From an uncultured Bacteroidales bacterium (GTDB lineage: Bacteria > Bacteroidota > Bacteroidia > Bacteroidales > Paludibacteraceae), in NCBI GenBank assembly GCA_934667275.1, contig CAKULK010000001.1, positions 1-64,000 on the forward strand: a stretch of DNA of 64,000 nucleotides, in the 5' to 3' direction. The notes under the pieces were generated by a model, which saw only the letters and a list, made by a program, of their open reading frames with translations, was not told the DNA's origin and did no database searches. Positions 41,653 to 50,075 of the stretch are shown here, one piece after another. The position numbers were made by a program, and so were the translations under genes. How positions within the stretch are numbered: the stretch's first letter is position 1; the number at the start of each line of letters is the position of its first letter.

Positions 41653-42605
41653 ACGTGGACAAATGGGAAAAGCAGTAGTCGCCAATTAAACCCGACTAAT
41701 GGGTGTGACGAAAAGAATGTCATGAATATCACAATAAAGAGCAAAACGGCATACACGATGCCACATAGCATATCCACCCACCAACTCAATCGCTTGCGTC
41801 TGCGGTCTATCCATGATATGACGGCCATCAGTATTCCGAATAGTGCCACGCCCAACCAATAATTGGCATACCACGGCACTCGTGCTTCCTCAAAGGGGGC
41901 TATATCTTCTTCTTTCACAAGCGGTGTGCCGTCTGAAAGGTGTGCTTGCGACATATAGTTCATCAACTCTTCCGGCAAAAACAATCGTTGCTCGGTTTCC
42001 ATCTGGCGGTCTGCTTTTCTGCCAAAGATAAGGTTGATGCCGAAATCCACCCATGAGTTCTTGCCCGTATAGTGCGATATTGCCTGACGATATGGCTTGT
42101 GCAGATAGCCTTGATAATCAGACAATATGCTGTCACCCAATGCCTCTTTTATCAGGTGATACGGGCGTGTGGCGCAGTTGTCAAATACAAAATTATAGTG
42201 GTAGAAGCGGTTCTCTGGTTGGTAATTTACAAGCAATGCATTGAAAATCTGCTGTTTCTGTGCCTGTGTCAGGTTTAGTTCCTGCCGATATGTTTTCCGC
42301 CCTATTGCGGCATATTCGGCTTGGAAATAGTGATAAGGTTCGATTCCCAACTGGTAGTAGGTGTCGCCTTTTAGAAACTTGAGGTAGAAATGGTCGGTGT
42401 CAAATGAGAAAAGTCCATAGTTGAATACTACATCCAAACCTGTTTCTTTGTCGGATACCAGGATTCCTGTGTGTCCGTATTTCGACCACACTTCGGTGCC
42501 TGGCGTGCAGGTGAGCAGATAGATACGCGCACTATCGCTAAGTGTCTGAGCACCAACAAATAGCGAACATATGCACAATCCTATGAACAAACAAAATCTA
42601 CGCAT
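41622..42605 (-). CDS. DUF4105 membrane protein
   Basis: The 327-residue protein has a signal peptide (MRRFCLFIGLCICSLFVGA, mature start Gln) and an N-terminal domain with the DUF4105 core: TCTPGTEVWSKYGHTGI, VFNYGLFSF and FYHYNFVFDNCATRPYHLI. The His-containing YGHTGI and the FDNCATR motif suggest a papain/NlpC-like fold with Cys and His, though no activity is established. The C-terminal part has about three transmembrane helices. I prefer this ATG to a TTG four codons earlier. It overlaps the PAP2-like gene by 8 nt. Confidence 0.87.
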   Translation of the reverse strand: MRRFCLFIGLCICSLFVGAQTLSDSARIYLLTCTPGTEVWSKYGHTGILVSDKETGLDVVFNYGLFSFDTDHFYLKFLKGDTYYQLGIEPYHYFQAEYAAIGRKTYRQELNLTQAQKQQIFNALLVNYQPENRFYHYNFVFDNCATRPYHLIKEALGDSILSDYQGYLHKPYRQAISHYTGKNSWVDFGINLIFGRKADRQMETEQRLFLPEELMNYMSQAHLSDGTPLVKEEDIAPFEEARVPWYANYWLGVALFGILMAVISWIDRRRKRLSWWVDMLCGIVYAVLLFIVIFMTFFSSHPLVGFNWRLLLFPFVHVCARLIYILR

Positions 42606-43233
42606 AAGCAATCGCAATCAGATTTGGCAAAAACGTACAAACCAAGCCCAACAGATAACCGCAAACTACTTGCAGCGAACTATGCGCTTTAAGGTATATG
42701 CGCGCGTACATGAGCAATAGCGACAATAGCAATACCACTATAACTACCGGTGTTATCGGTGTACCGAACCATAGCCCGACGCTGCAGATGCCGCCTAATA
42801 GCCCGCCCATTGCCGTCATATGGGCAGAGATTTTCCACCAATGATTCACCACCAGCACTATCGTTAGTGCCACCGTAGCTCCGATGGAGGTCCACAGCCA
42901 CATCTTGGGCAGGTGCATGGTGCTACTCAAAAAGAAACACCAAAACACAAAGCAGATGATGCTGCACAGATAGGGGCGGGTGCGTTGAGTGGCATCCTCA
43001 ATATACAGCGATGAAACCTGTTTCATTTTCCACATCAGCAATATCATCAGCATCGGTATCAGTGCCGTCAGCATGAATGTACCTGCAATGCACAATATCC
43101 CGTAATTGGTTGGCAATAAGGGGGTTCGCACAATGTATGCCCACACAAACAACGCCATGCCGTAGGTGGGAATCCACAACGGATACAGCAATATACTCAG
43201 CACTTTGGCTGCTATGTTCAAGGCTTTTTGCAT
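42598..43233 (-). CDS. PAP2-like integral membrane protein with degenerate motifs
   Basis: The 211-residue protein has about six transmembrane helices. It shows the layout of PAP2 phosphatases: IEDATQRTRPY where KxxxxxxRP is expected (Glu in place of Lys), WWKISAHMTAMGGLLG for the SGH block, and ARIYLKAHSSLQVVCGYLLG for the SRxxxxxHxxxD block (Gln in place of Asp). It may therefore be a diverged or non-catalytic relative. It lies 5 nt after rpoN. Confidence 0.78.
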   Translation of the reverse strand: MQKALNIAAKVLSILLYPLWIPTYGMALFVWAYIVRTPLLPTNYGILCIAGTFMLTALIPMLMILLMWKMKQVSSLYIEDATQRTRPYLCSIICFVFWCFFLSSTMHLPKMWLWTSIGATVALTIVLVVNHWWKISAHMTAMGGLLGGICSVGLWFGTPITPVVIVVLLLSLLLMYARIYLKAHSSLQVVCGYLLGLVCTFLPNLIAIAYA

Positions 43234-43238
43234 CTTGT

Positions 43239-44714
43239 TCAGGTCATCTGGCGGCGCAGGCGTGCTACGGGAATACCCAATTGTTCGCGGTATTTCGCCA
43301 CGGTGCGTCGTGCTATGGAATAGCCGTTTTTGCGCAGTATCTCCACCAATTCATCGTCCGTAATCGGTGTGCCTTTGTCCTCTGCATCAATCACTTCGCG
43401 CAGTTTCTGTTTCACTTCGCGAGTGGAAATCTCCTCTCCTTCTACGTTTGTCATCGACTCCGAGAAGAAGAACTTCAGCGCAAACACACCAAATTCAGTC
43501 TGCACGTATTTGTTGCTGCACACGCGCGAGATGGTGGACACATCGTAACCAGTTTTGTCCGCAATATCTTTCAGCACCATCGGGCGCAGGTAGGCGTTGT
43601 CGCCTTGCAGGAAAAACTCGCGCTGGTATTCCACTATCGCTCCCATTGTCTGCATCAATGTCTCGTTGCGCTGGCGCAGTGCGTCAATAAACCAGTTGGC
43701 TGCGTCAATCTTATTCTTCACAAATCGCGCTGCTTCACGTGTTTGTGCATTGGGGTGCTGTGTGGTTTGCGTATAGTTTGCCAGCATTTTGTTGTATTCC
43801 GACGAGATACGCAACTCGGGAACGTCTCCCTGATTGAGTGAAATCACTAATTCCCCGTCGTCTTGCTCCACAATGAAATCGGGAATCACTATTGATTGGT
43901 TCCGGTCGTACACCGTGCCCAACCATGCACTTCCCGGACGGGGATTCAGGTGTATTATCTCGGCTGTCGCATCTTTCAGGTCGTCTTCGCTGATACCCAT
44001 TCGCTGGACAATCTTACTGAAATGGTGTCGTGAGAACTCGTCAAAGTGCTGCTTGAGAATCGCCTTTGCCAATGTCACCGCGCGGGTTTGCTCTTTCTGT
44101 TGCAGTTGCAGCAGCAGACATTCTTGCAGGTTGTGTGCACCTACTCCGGGCGGGTCGAAGTTCTGTATCTGGCGGATGATATCTTTCATTTTCTCGTCGG
44201 TGACCGTCAGTCCTTCCCTGAAGCACAAGTCGTCCACCAACTCTTCGGCACTGCGGCGCAGATAGCCGTCGTCATCAATATTGCCCACCACGAATTTGGC
44301 GATGTGCCGATCAGGCTTGTCCATCTTCGTCAGGTAGATTTGCGACTTCAAATATTCGCTGAAACTGGTGCCTATTGAAAATGGTATATCTTCTTGCGGA
44401 GCCTCTAAAGTGCGGCTTCCCGTAGGGGCTGCGCTGTCGCCGGTGTCGTCGTCCTGAACGTAATCGTCGTAGTTGAAATCCTCGTTTTGAAGAGGGTTCT
44501 GGTATTCCTCATCTTGAGCCTCATTCTCTTGGTAATCAGTCTCTTCTGTTTCGTTGTGCCCTTCTTCTAATGCGGGGTTGTCCTGCAATTCCTCGTTAAT
44601 ACGTGCCTGCAACTCACACGATGGCAATTCCAGCAGACGCATCACCTGTATCTGTGCGGGCGATAGTTTCGCCTGCAGTTTCTGTTGTTGTAAAAGTGAG
44701 AACGAGGTTGCCAT
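43239..44714 (-). CDS. rpoN: RNA polymerase sigma-54 factor
   Basis: The 491-residue sigma factor directs RNA polymerase to -24/-12 promoters with AAA+ activators. It has the Gln/Leu-rich region I (QQQKLQAKLSPAQIQVMRLL, used by activators), an acidic linker (EGHNETEETDYQENEAQDEE), the core-binding domain, and the RpoN box ARRTVAKYREQLGIP near the C-terminus. No sigma-54 activator gene is in the window. The gap upstream (44715-44851) has no clear promoter. Confidence 0.96.
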   Translation of the reverse strand: MATSFSLLQQQKLQAKLSPAQIQVMRLLELPSCELQARINEELQDNPALEEGHNETEETDYQENEAQDEEYQNPLQNEDFNYDDYVQDDDTGDSAAPTGSRTLEAPQEDIPFSIGTSFSEYLKSQIYLTKMDKPDRHIAKFVVGNIDDDGYLRRSAEELVDDLCFREGLTVTDEKMKDIIRQIQNFDPPGVGAHNLQECLLLQLQQKEQTRAVTLAKAILKQHFDEFSRHHFSKIVQRMGISEDDLKDATAEIIHLNPRPGSAWLGTVYDRNQSIVIPDFIVEQDDGELVISLNQGDVPELRISSEYNKMLANYTQTTQHPNAQTREAARFVKNKIDAANWFIDALRQRNETLMQTMGAIVEYQREFFLQGDNAYLRPMVLKDIADKTGYDVSTISRVCSNKYVQTEFGVFALKFFFSESMTNVEGEEISTREVKQKLREVIDAEDKGTPITDDELVEILRKNGYSIARRTVAKYREQLGIPVARLRRQMT

Positions 44715-44851
44715 GGTCTGCTATGAATTGTGATATGTTAAATTCTTGGTCGTTTCTTTGTCGTCAGATTCTATATGTTTTTGTTAGTGGATGCAAGGAG
44801 GATGGTTATAGGATAGTGAGAGGTTGATTGGTTTTGGATATTAATATGTTC
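44715..44851. other. Spacer between the DegT gene and rpoN
   Basis: No gene and no consensus promoter seen. It carries GGTTATAGGATAG at 44804-44816, the same 13-mer as in the sufC-sufD repeat. Confidence 0.6.
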
Positions 44852-45994
44852 TTATCTTTTCGCACTTTCCTCTACAATTCTTTTCATGGTTGATGTGATG
44901 TACATCAATTGTTCTTCATCCAACTCGGTGTGCATCGGCAGCGACAGTACGCATGCTGCCAATCGCTCTGCCACAGGAAAATCTCCCTGTTGGTAGCGCG
45001 GGTCTTGATAGGCCTTTTGCATGTGCAATGGCACGGGGTAGTACACCATTGCCGGTATGCCTGCTTGTGCCAATTCTTCGCGCACGTAGTCTCTGTCAAC
45101 ACCTGCCAGACGCAGGGTGTATTGGTGGAAGACATGCGTGGAGTGTGCCTCGTGCCCTGGAATCAACAGGTGCGGGTTGCCTGCAAATGCCCTGTCGTAG
45201 TAGGCGGCAGCATGTTGGCGAGCCGCAATATATTCGTTCAGATGAGGCAGTTTGGCGTCTAATACGGCTGCTTGAATGCTATCCAAACGTGAATTGACGC
45301 CTATTCTGTCGTGATGATAGCGCACCACCATACCGTGGTTGGCTATGGCACGCATACGGTCTGCGAGTTCGTCGTCGTTGGTGAACACGGCACCTCCGTC
45401 GCCATAGCAGCCTAAGTTTTTTGAGGGGAAGAAACTGGTGCAGCCTATATTGCCCATTGTCCCCGCTTGGGCTGTGTGTCCGTCTGCAAACGTGTATTGC
45501 GCACCGATGGCTTGGCACGCATCTTCCACCACATACAGATTATGCTCTTGGGCAATCTGCATAATCTCCTCCATGTCAGCGCATTGGCCGAACAGGTGGA
45601 CGGGGACGACTGCCTTCGTTTTCGGGGTGATGGCTCTGCGAATGGCATCCGCCGAGATATTCATCGTTTCCCAATCCACATCCACTACCACCGGCGTGAG
45701 TCCTAACAATGCCACTACTTCGGCTGTGGCGATAAATGTGAAAGTGGGTGTGATGACTTCGTCGCCTGGTAGCAATCCCAATCCCATCAGTGCAATCTGC
45801 AGAGCGTCGGTGCCGTTGCCAACCGGTATCACGTGTTTGGCTCCTGTGTAGGTTTCCAAATGGTGCTGAAAGTCCGTCACCGCCGGACCTTTTACAAAGG
45901 CGGCGGAGTCGATAACCGACTGGATGCCACGGTCTATGTCTTCCTTGATGTGCTGATATTGCGTCTGCAAATCAACCATTTGAATCTTTCTCAT
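44852..45994 (-). CDS. DegT/DnrJ/EryC1/StrS-family PLP aminotransferase
   Basis: A 380-residue PLP enzyme that usually aminates keto-sugar nucleotides for surface polysaccharides. Motifs: GTDALQIALMGLGLLPGDEV (PLP phosphate site), VVEDACQAIGAQY (Asp for the pyridine N), and FFPSKNLGCYGDGGA, where Lys forms the Schiff base. The C-terminal HVFHQYTLRL and PAMVYYPVPLH are typical of the sugar aminotransferase group. No other sugar-modifying gene is adjacent. It follows the YbbR gene closely. The substrate is unknown. Confidence 0.93.
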   Translation of the reverse strand: MRKIQMVDLQTQYQHIKEDIDRGIQSVIDSAAFVKGPAVTDFQHHLETYTGAKHVIPVGNGTDALQIALMGLGLLPGDEVITPTFTFIATAEVVALLGLTPVVVDVDWETMNISADAIRRAITPKTKAVVPVHLFGQCADMEEIMQIAQEHNLYVVEDACQAIGAQYTFADGHTAQAGTMGNIGCTSFFPSKNLGCYGDGGAVFTNDDELADRMRAIANHGMVVRYHHDRIGVNSRLDSIQAAVLDAKLPHLNEYIAARQHAAAYYDRAFAGNPHLLIPGHEAHSTHVFHQYTLRLAGVDRDYVREELAQAGIPAMVYYPVPLHMQKAYQDPRYQQGDFPVAERLAACVLSLPMHTELDEEQLMYITSTMKRIVEESAKR

Positions 45995-45998
45995 AATC

Positions 45999-46967
45999 CT
46001 ATCGCTCTATGATGTACTCCAATGCGTTGGGTGTTACGCGCACATTGGTCACATACGGGTTGTGATATTCTATTTCCACAGGAATGGATGCCTGTTCCTC
46101 TTTCGGGAATCGGCAGACGGCAGTGAAATCTTCTGCGTTCACTTCCGCAAAATGCGACATTCCTACGCGCACGCATACCGTCACGTCTTGAGGGAACAAG
46201 CGTAATGATTCGTCATGACCTGCTCCTGTTACTTGCACAGGCAACGTGAATGATTTTTCAGTGAATTGTTCTGCAACGAAACGCACCGTCACCGCATTCG
46301 GGCTGACTCGCACGTTGGCAGGGGCTTGCAATTTCACTATATAGGACACGGTGTCGCGCAAGTTTTGTAATAGTACGCTGTCCGTCAGCACGGCGTGTAT
46401 GCTGCGGAGGTCTTGCTTTTTCCCGTAGATATGCACCTCTTGCGGTTCCATTTGCGGTTGCCCTACCATTTGATATTGGGAGGCGGGGGCATATTGTGCT
46501 TGCAGTTGTACGGGCACCACTTTTTCCTCTTGGCGGTGGTAGGCTGCGCTTATTGTTTCAGGTTGTATCTGTTGTACTGCGGTAGAACCGGGTAACATGT
46601 CCTGCAATTTGGGACGCAGTTGTTCCGCCGAGAGGTGTATGGTGCCGTCTGCCTGTGTCAGTTGTGAAGCCAGACTGATGTTCAGTTCTTGGCGTGACTG
46701 GCTAATCTGGTGCAGTTGGCGTCCGTTGTCGCGCACCGTCACATGCAGATGTGTAGGCAACGGCTCCTCAAACACTATCTGCTCGGGAATATCTGAGAAC
46801 ACTATGGGGAAGGTGAGTACTGCATCGCGCGGCGAAGACATAGCCCGTCCCCACCATATTAGTGCCGCCAGACCTACGAACAACAGGAATGTCGGTACAT
46901 CTTTCCGTACCAGCCAACGCCATCCGCGTTTTACTTGGTAGCAAAATATCCCCCAGTAGCGTTTCAA
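45999..46967 (-). CDS. YbbR-domain membrane protein
   Basis: The 322-residue protein has one N-terminal transmembrane helix (VPTFLLFVGLAALIWWGRAM) followed by several YbbR-type repeats (SDIPEQIVFEEPLPTHLHVT, ISAAYHRQEEKVVPVQLQ, NVRVSPNAVTVRFVAEQF). YbbR domains occur in CdaR and related proteins facing the outside of the membrane. The only start in a sensible place is a TTG (KRYWG follows). It stands between yajC and the DegT gene in a run where nusB, yajC and ybbR are commonly neighbours in this phylum. Confidence 0.88.
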   Translation of the reverse strand: MKRYWGIFCYQVKRGWRWLVRKDVPTFLLFVGLAALIWWGRAMSSPRDAVLTFPIVFSDIPEQIVFEEPLPTHLHVTVRDNGRQLHQISQSRQELNISLASQLTQADGTIHLSAEQLRPKLQDMLPGSTAVQQIQPETISAAYHRQEEKVVPVQLQAQYAPASQYQMVGQPQMEPQEVHIYGKKQDLRSIHAVLTDSVLLQNLRDTVSYIVKLQAPANVRVSPNAVTVRFVAEQFTEKSFTLPVQVTGAGHDESLRLFPQDVTVCVRVGMSHFAEVNAEDFTAVCRFPKEEQASIPVEIEYHNPYVTNVRVTPNALEYIIER

Positions 46968-46984
46968 ATACGATATGTTTTTAT

Positions 46985-47341
46985 TTACTTCTTGCTATCT
47001 TTCTTGTCGTCCTTCGGAGCCTGTTGAGCCTCGTCCGCCGAAGCATACACACTGCCTTTGTCCACCTTGATAGTGATGTCTTTTGCAATCTCAATGATGA
47101 AAGCATTGTCCTGCACCTCTTTGATATTGCCATAGATGCCGCCTGCGGTAACCACTTTGTCGCCTTTCTTCATGGCATCGCGTTGCTTCTGAAGTTCTTT
47201 CTGTTTTTTGGTTTGAGGACGAATCATGAAGAAATAGAAGACAACGAAAATCAGAATCATCATTACCCAGAATGTCCATCCTGATTGTTGTCCGCCGGCT
47301 GCATTGGCTGTTTGTGCCTGCAATAAAATTAAATTCAGCAT
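46985..47341 (-). CDS. yajC: Preprotein translocase subunit YajC
   Basis: The accessory Sec subunit that associates with SecDF. The 118-residue length is usual. There is one transmembrane helix (GWTFWVMMILIFVVFYFFMI), then RPQTKKQKELQKQRDAMKKG and GDKVVTAGGIYGNIKEV, the family signature. The tail is Lys/Asp-rich. It lies 58 nt downstream of nusB. Confidence 0.96.
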   Translation of the reverse strand: MLNLILLQAQTANAAGGQQSGWTFWVMMILIFVVFYFFMIRPQTKKQKELQKQRDAMKKGDKVVTAGGIYGNIKEVQDNAFIIEIAKDITIKVDKGSVYASADEAQQAPKDDKKDSKK

Positions 47342-47399
47342 AGTATGTAAAATGTTTATTGTTTGTCTTTATCCGTTTGTATCCGTTTCTTTTCCTGTA

Positions 47400-48341
47400 T
47401 CAGAACTTGAACAGGGCGTTTTTCTGTTTGAGTTCGGTCACCACTTTGCTCAGCACACCGTTGATGAAGATGTAACTCTTGTCGCCGGAGTATTCTTTGG
47501 CAATCTCGATGTATTCGTTCATCGACACTTCGATGGCAATGTTGTTGAACTGGATTATCTCGGTGAGTGCGGTCAGCAGGATGATATAGTCCATATAGGC
47601 TACGCGCTCTGTTTCCCAATTCTTCAGCGCGTCGGCAATCATGGCGTGATACTCGTCGGCATGCTCAATGGTGAGGCGCAGGAGGTCTTTGGCAAAGGTC
47701 AGTTCTTCCTCCGAGTCGAACATCTCCAATATCACTTGGTCGTCGCCCAGTTCCTCTTTGAAACGTTTGATGGTCTTTACCACGTAGGTGAGCACCACAT
47801 CGGCGTCCACCGTCCAGCCTTGGTGGTCGAGCACTACTTCCAACTCTTCTAATGCCGATTGCAAATCCTCGTTGTTTATCAGCAGTGTACCGTAAATCTT
47901 CTTCCAGAGTTGCTTGTCGTCCTCGTAGGTGGGGGCGTCCAATGCCATATATTCCTTATAGAAATCGCAGTCAAGCAGTTGCTTGTAGATGGCAGTAGTG
48001 GCAGCCATTCCTGCATCCCAACGCAGGTTTTGCTCGTCCATATAATTGCGGATACGGCGGTTGTTATACAACTGCTGTGCCACCCTGTTGTTTGCAAAGC
48101 GGCGGTTGGGGGTGAATTCCTGATGGGTGATGGCAGCACGTGCTGCGGCTTCGTTGATTTGCTCCTCGGCGTAGGTCGTCAGTTCGTCGGCGAAAGCCAA
48201 GAGCATGATGTAAAGGCTATAGGTGTCTGAAAAACTGTTCAGCAACTCTTTGCGTGCGGTCAAAGGGGATTTTTCGCCGTCTTTGTAGTAGGCAAACAGC
48301 GTTTGCACCACCTTCGTTCTCACTAATGTACGATTAATCAT
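47400..48341 (-). CDS. nusB: Transcription antitermination factor NusB (long form)
   Basis: NusB binds boxA RNA with ribosomal protein S10 during rRNA transcription. The 313-residue length is the longer Bacteroidota version, where the NusB fold lies in the C-terminal half (FAKDLLRLTIEHADEYHAMI, RVAYMDYIILLTALTEIIQF and VSMNEYIEIAKEYSGDKSYI with FINGVLSKV). The N-terminal part starts MINRTLVRTKVVQTLFAYYK, as in the phylum. It has its own promoter and heads the nusB-yajC-ybbR run. Confidence 0.94.
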   Translation of the reverse strand: MINRTLVRTKVVQTLFAYYKDGEKSPLTARKELLNSFSDTYSLYIMLLAFADELTTYAEEQINEAAARAAITHQEFTPNRRFANNRVAQQLYNNRRIRNYMDEQNLRWDAGMAATTAIYKQLLDCDFYKEYMALDAPTYEDDKQLWKKIYGTLLINNEDLQSALEELEVVLDHQGWTVDADVVLTYVVKTIKRFKEELGDDQVILEMFDSEEELTFAKDLLRLTIEHADEYHAMIADALKNWETERVAYMDYIILLTALTEIIQFNNIAIEVSMNEYIEIAKEYSGDKSYIFINGVLSKVVTELKQKNALFKF

Positions 48342-48416
48342 CGGGTCTGTTGGTTTGAGTCTTTTTGTCGTTTGTATTTATTCTTTTATTGAAATGCCAA
48401 TTTCTCAAATGTCGTG

Positions 48417-48447
48417 CAAAGTTACGAATAAAAACACACATATACAA
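48417..48447 (-). promoter_or_regulatory. Bacteroidota-type promoter for nusB
   Basis: On the minus strand: TTG (48445-48447), 20 nt, TAACTTTG (48417-48424). Confidence 0.7.
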
Positions 48448-48473
48448 GAAAAAGAAAATTTATTTTGCTGCAC

Positions 48474-48504
48474 TTGTGTATGTGAAAAAAAACGCTTACC
48501 TTTG
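48474..48504 (+). promoter_or_regulatory. Bacteroidota-type promoter for the DUF3276 gene
   Basis: TTG (48474-48476), 20 nt, TACCTTTG (48497-48504); the ATG is 32 nt on. Confidence 0.75.
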
Positions 48505-48536
48505 CACCGTCAAATTTTTAGTACAGCGAATAAGAA

Positions 48537-48968
48537 ATGGAAAATCGTAAAAACGATGGGAGAAACGAACCGGAAATAGTGTATTCCCGTTCGGTGAAGG
48601 CAGGAAAACGTATTTACTACTTGGATGTAAAGAAAGCGCGTAACGAGGATTTGTATCTTTGCATCACAGAGAGCAAGCGTAAGCAGGGTTTGGAGGACGA
48701 GGCTCCGCAATTCGAGAAGCATAAAGTATTCCTATATAAAGAGGATTTCGCTCATTTCACAGAAGGATTGAATGATGTGATTGGTTTCGTACAGAAGCAA
48801 TTGGGCGACATCGCAGAACGTGAGGAATGGACTCCGCGTGACGAAGAGGCTGCTCCTGCAGAAGTTGCGAAAGAAGAAGTGAAAGAGGAAGAAAAGGCTG
48901 AACCGACCGCAGAGGAACCTGCCGAGGAGAAAAAACGCGGATTCTTCGGCCGCTTTATAAAAGATTAA
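48537..48968 (+). CDS. PUR-family (DUF3276) nucleic-acid-binding protein
   Basis: The 143-residue protein has a PUR-alpha-like domain (residues about 12-95: EIVYSRSVKAGKRIYYLDVK, DLYLCITESKRK, KHKVFLYKEDFAHFTEGLND), related to single-strand DNA/RNA-binding proteins. It is followed by an acidic Glu/Ala-rich tail and a conserved-looking end, KKRGFFGRFIKD. It is transcribed alone, with its own promoter and a terminator about 95 nt after the stop. The target in the cell is unknown. Confidence 0.88.
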   Translation: MENRKNDGRNEPEIVYSRSVKAGKRIYYLDVKKARNEDLYLCITESKRKQGLEDEAPQFEKHKVFLYKEDFAHFTEGLNDVIGFVQKQLGDIAEREEWTPRDEEAAPAEVAKEEVKEEEKAEPTAEEPAEEKKRGFFGRFIKD

Positions 48969-49060
48969 GAGGGAAACCTACGTGAGTAGGGTAATTGGAT
49001 TTTAGAGGTGTCAACCCAATCGGGTTGATTTATGGTAAAAGTGTTTTATGGATTATTGGG

Positions 49061-49100
49061 GAAAGTCTCTCTGTGACAGAGAGGCTTTCTTTTTTTCTTT
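49061..49100 (+). terminator. Rho-independent terminator of the DUF3276 gene
   Basis: GAAAGTCTCTCTGT pairs with ACAGAGAGGCTTTC (one mismatch) and is followed by TTTTTTTCTTTTT. Confidence 0.9.
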
Positions 49101-49108
49101 TTCCCGAT

Positions 49109-50038
49109 TTAGTGTCCTGCAAGGTAGCGGTCGGCATCCATGGCGGCTTTGCAGCCGGAGGCGGCGGCAACGATGGCCTGGCGGTAGTGCGGGTCGGCAC
49201 AATCGCCGGCAGCAAACACGCCCGGGATATTGGTGCGGGGACTGTCGCCATCCGTGATGATGTAGCCTTCAGCATCACGGTTCAAGTATCCGGCAAACAA
49301 ATCCGTGTTCGGACGATGCCCGATGGCAAGGAAGAATCCGTCAATATCAATATGGCGGAGTTGCTCGTCGGGCGTGCCTTTCCTATATATAAGGTCTGCG
49401 CCGTGCACCTTGTCCTCGCCCGTGAGGCGCAGGGTGTTGCACTCGAAGAGCACTTCGATTTTCGGATTCTCAAGGACACGCTTCTGCATGATGTCGGAGG
49501 CGCGCAGGTAAGGTTTGCGGACAATCATATAGACCTTTTCGCACAAGCCCGCGAGGTAAGACGCTTCCTCGCACGCCGTGTCGCCGCCACCTACGACAGC
49601 GACCGTCTTTTTGCGGTAGAAGAATCCGTCGCACGTGGCACATGCCGAGACACCGCGCCCCTTGTAGTCCTCTTCGGACTGTATGCCGAGGAACTTGGCA
49701 CTTGCGCCCGTGGCGATGATGACCGTGTCGGCGGTCCACCACTCGTTGTCGTCAATCTGCACACGCTTGGGCGAGGTGCTGAAGTCCACTTTGGTGACCA
49801 CGCCCGCACGTATGTCTGCGCCGAAACGCTCGGCTTGGCGGCGTATGTCGTCCATCATCTGAAAGGGTTCGACGCCGTCGGGGTAGCCCGGGAAATTCTC
49901 AACTTCGGTGGTAATCATTAGTTGTCCGCCCGTCTGCATGCCCTCAAAGAGGACAGGGTGGAGGTTAGCGCGCGAGGCGTAGATGGCAGCGGTGTAGCCC
50001 GCAGGTCCGGAGCCGATGATGAGGCACTTAGTATGCAT
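49109..50038 (-). CDS. trxB: Thioredoxin-disulfide reductase
   Basis: An FAD enzyme that reduces thioredoxin with NADPH. The 309-residue length is normal. It has the FAD site IIGSGPAGYTAAIYASRA, redox-active CATCDG (around residue 137), the NADPH site VVGGGDTACEEA, and the C-terminal GVFAAGDCADPHYRQAIVAA. I start it at MHTKCLIIG. A 16-bp duplication (CAATTTGTAAATTTGG) lies in the short gap to lolA. Confidence 0.96.
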   Translation of the reverse strand: MHTKCLIIGSGPAGYTAAIYASRANLHPVLFEGMQTGGQLMITTEVENFPGYPDGVEPFQMMDDIRRQAERFGADIRAGVVTKVDFSTSPKRVQIDDNEWWTADTVIIATGASAKFLGIQSEEDYKGRGVSACATCDGFFYRKKTVAVVGGGDTACEEASYLAGLCEKVYMIVRKPYLRASDIMQKRVLENPKIEVLFECNTLRLTGEDKVHGADLIYRKGTPDEQLRHIDIDGFFLAIGHRPNTDLFAGYLNRDAEGYIITDGDSPRTNIPGVFAAGDCADPHYRQAIVAAASGCKAAMDADRYLAGH

Positions 50039-50075
50039 AACAATTTGTAAATTTGGCAATTTGTAAATTTGAAAG

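Noticed and set aside
48995..49921. 308-codon open frame on the plus strand
   Set aside because: Antisense to trxB.
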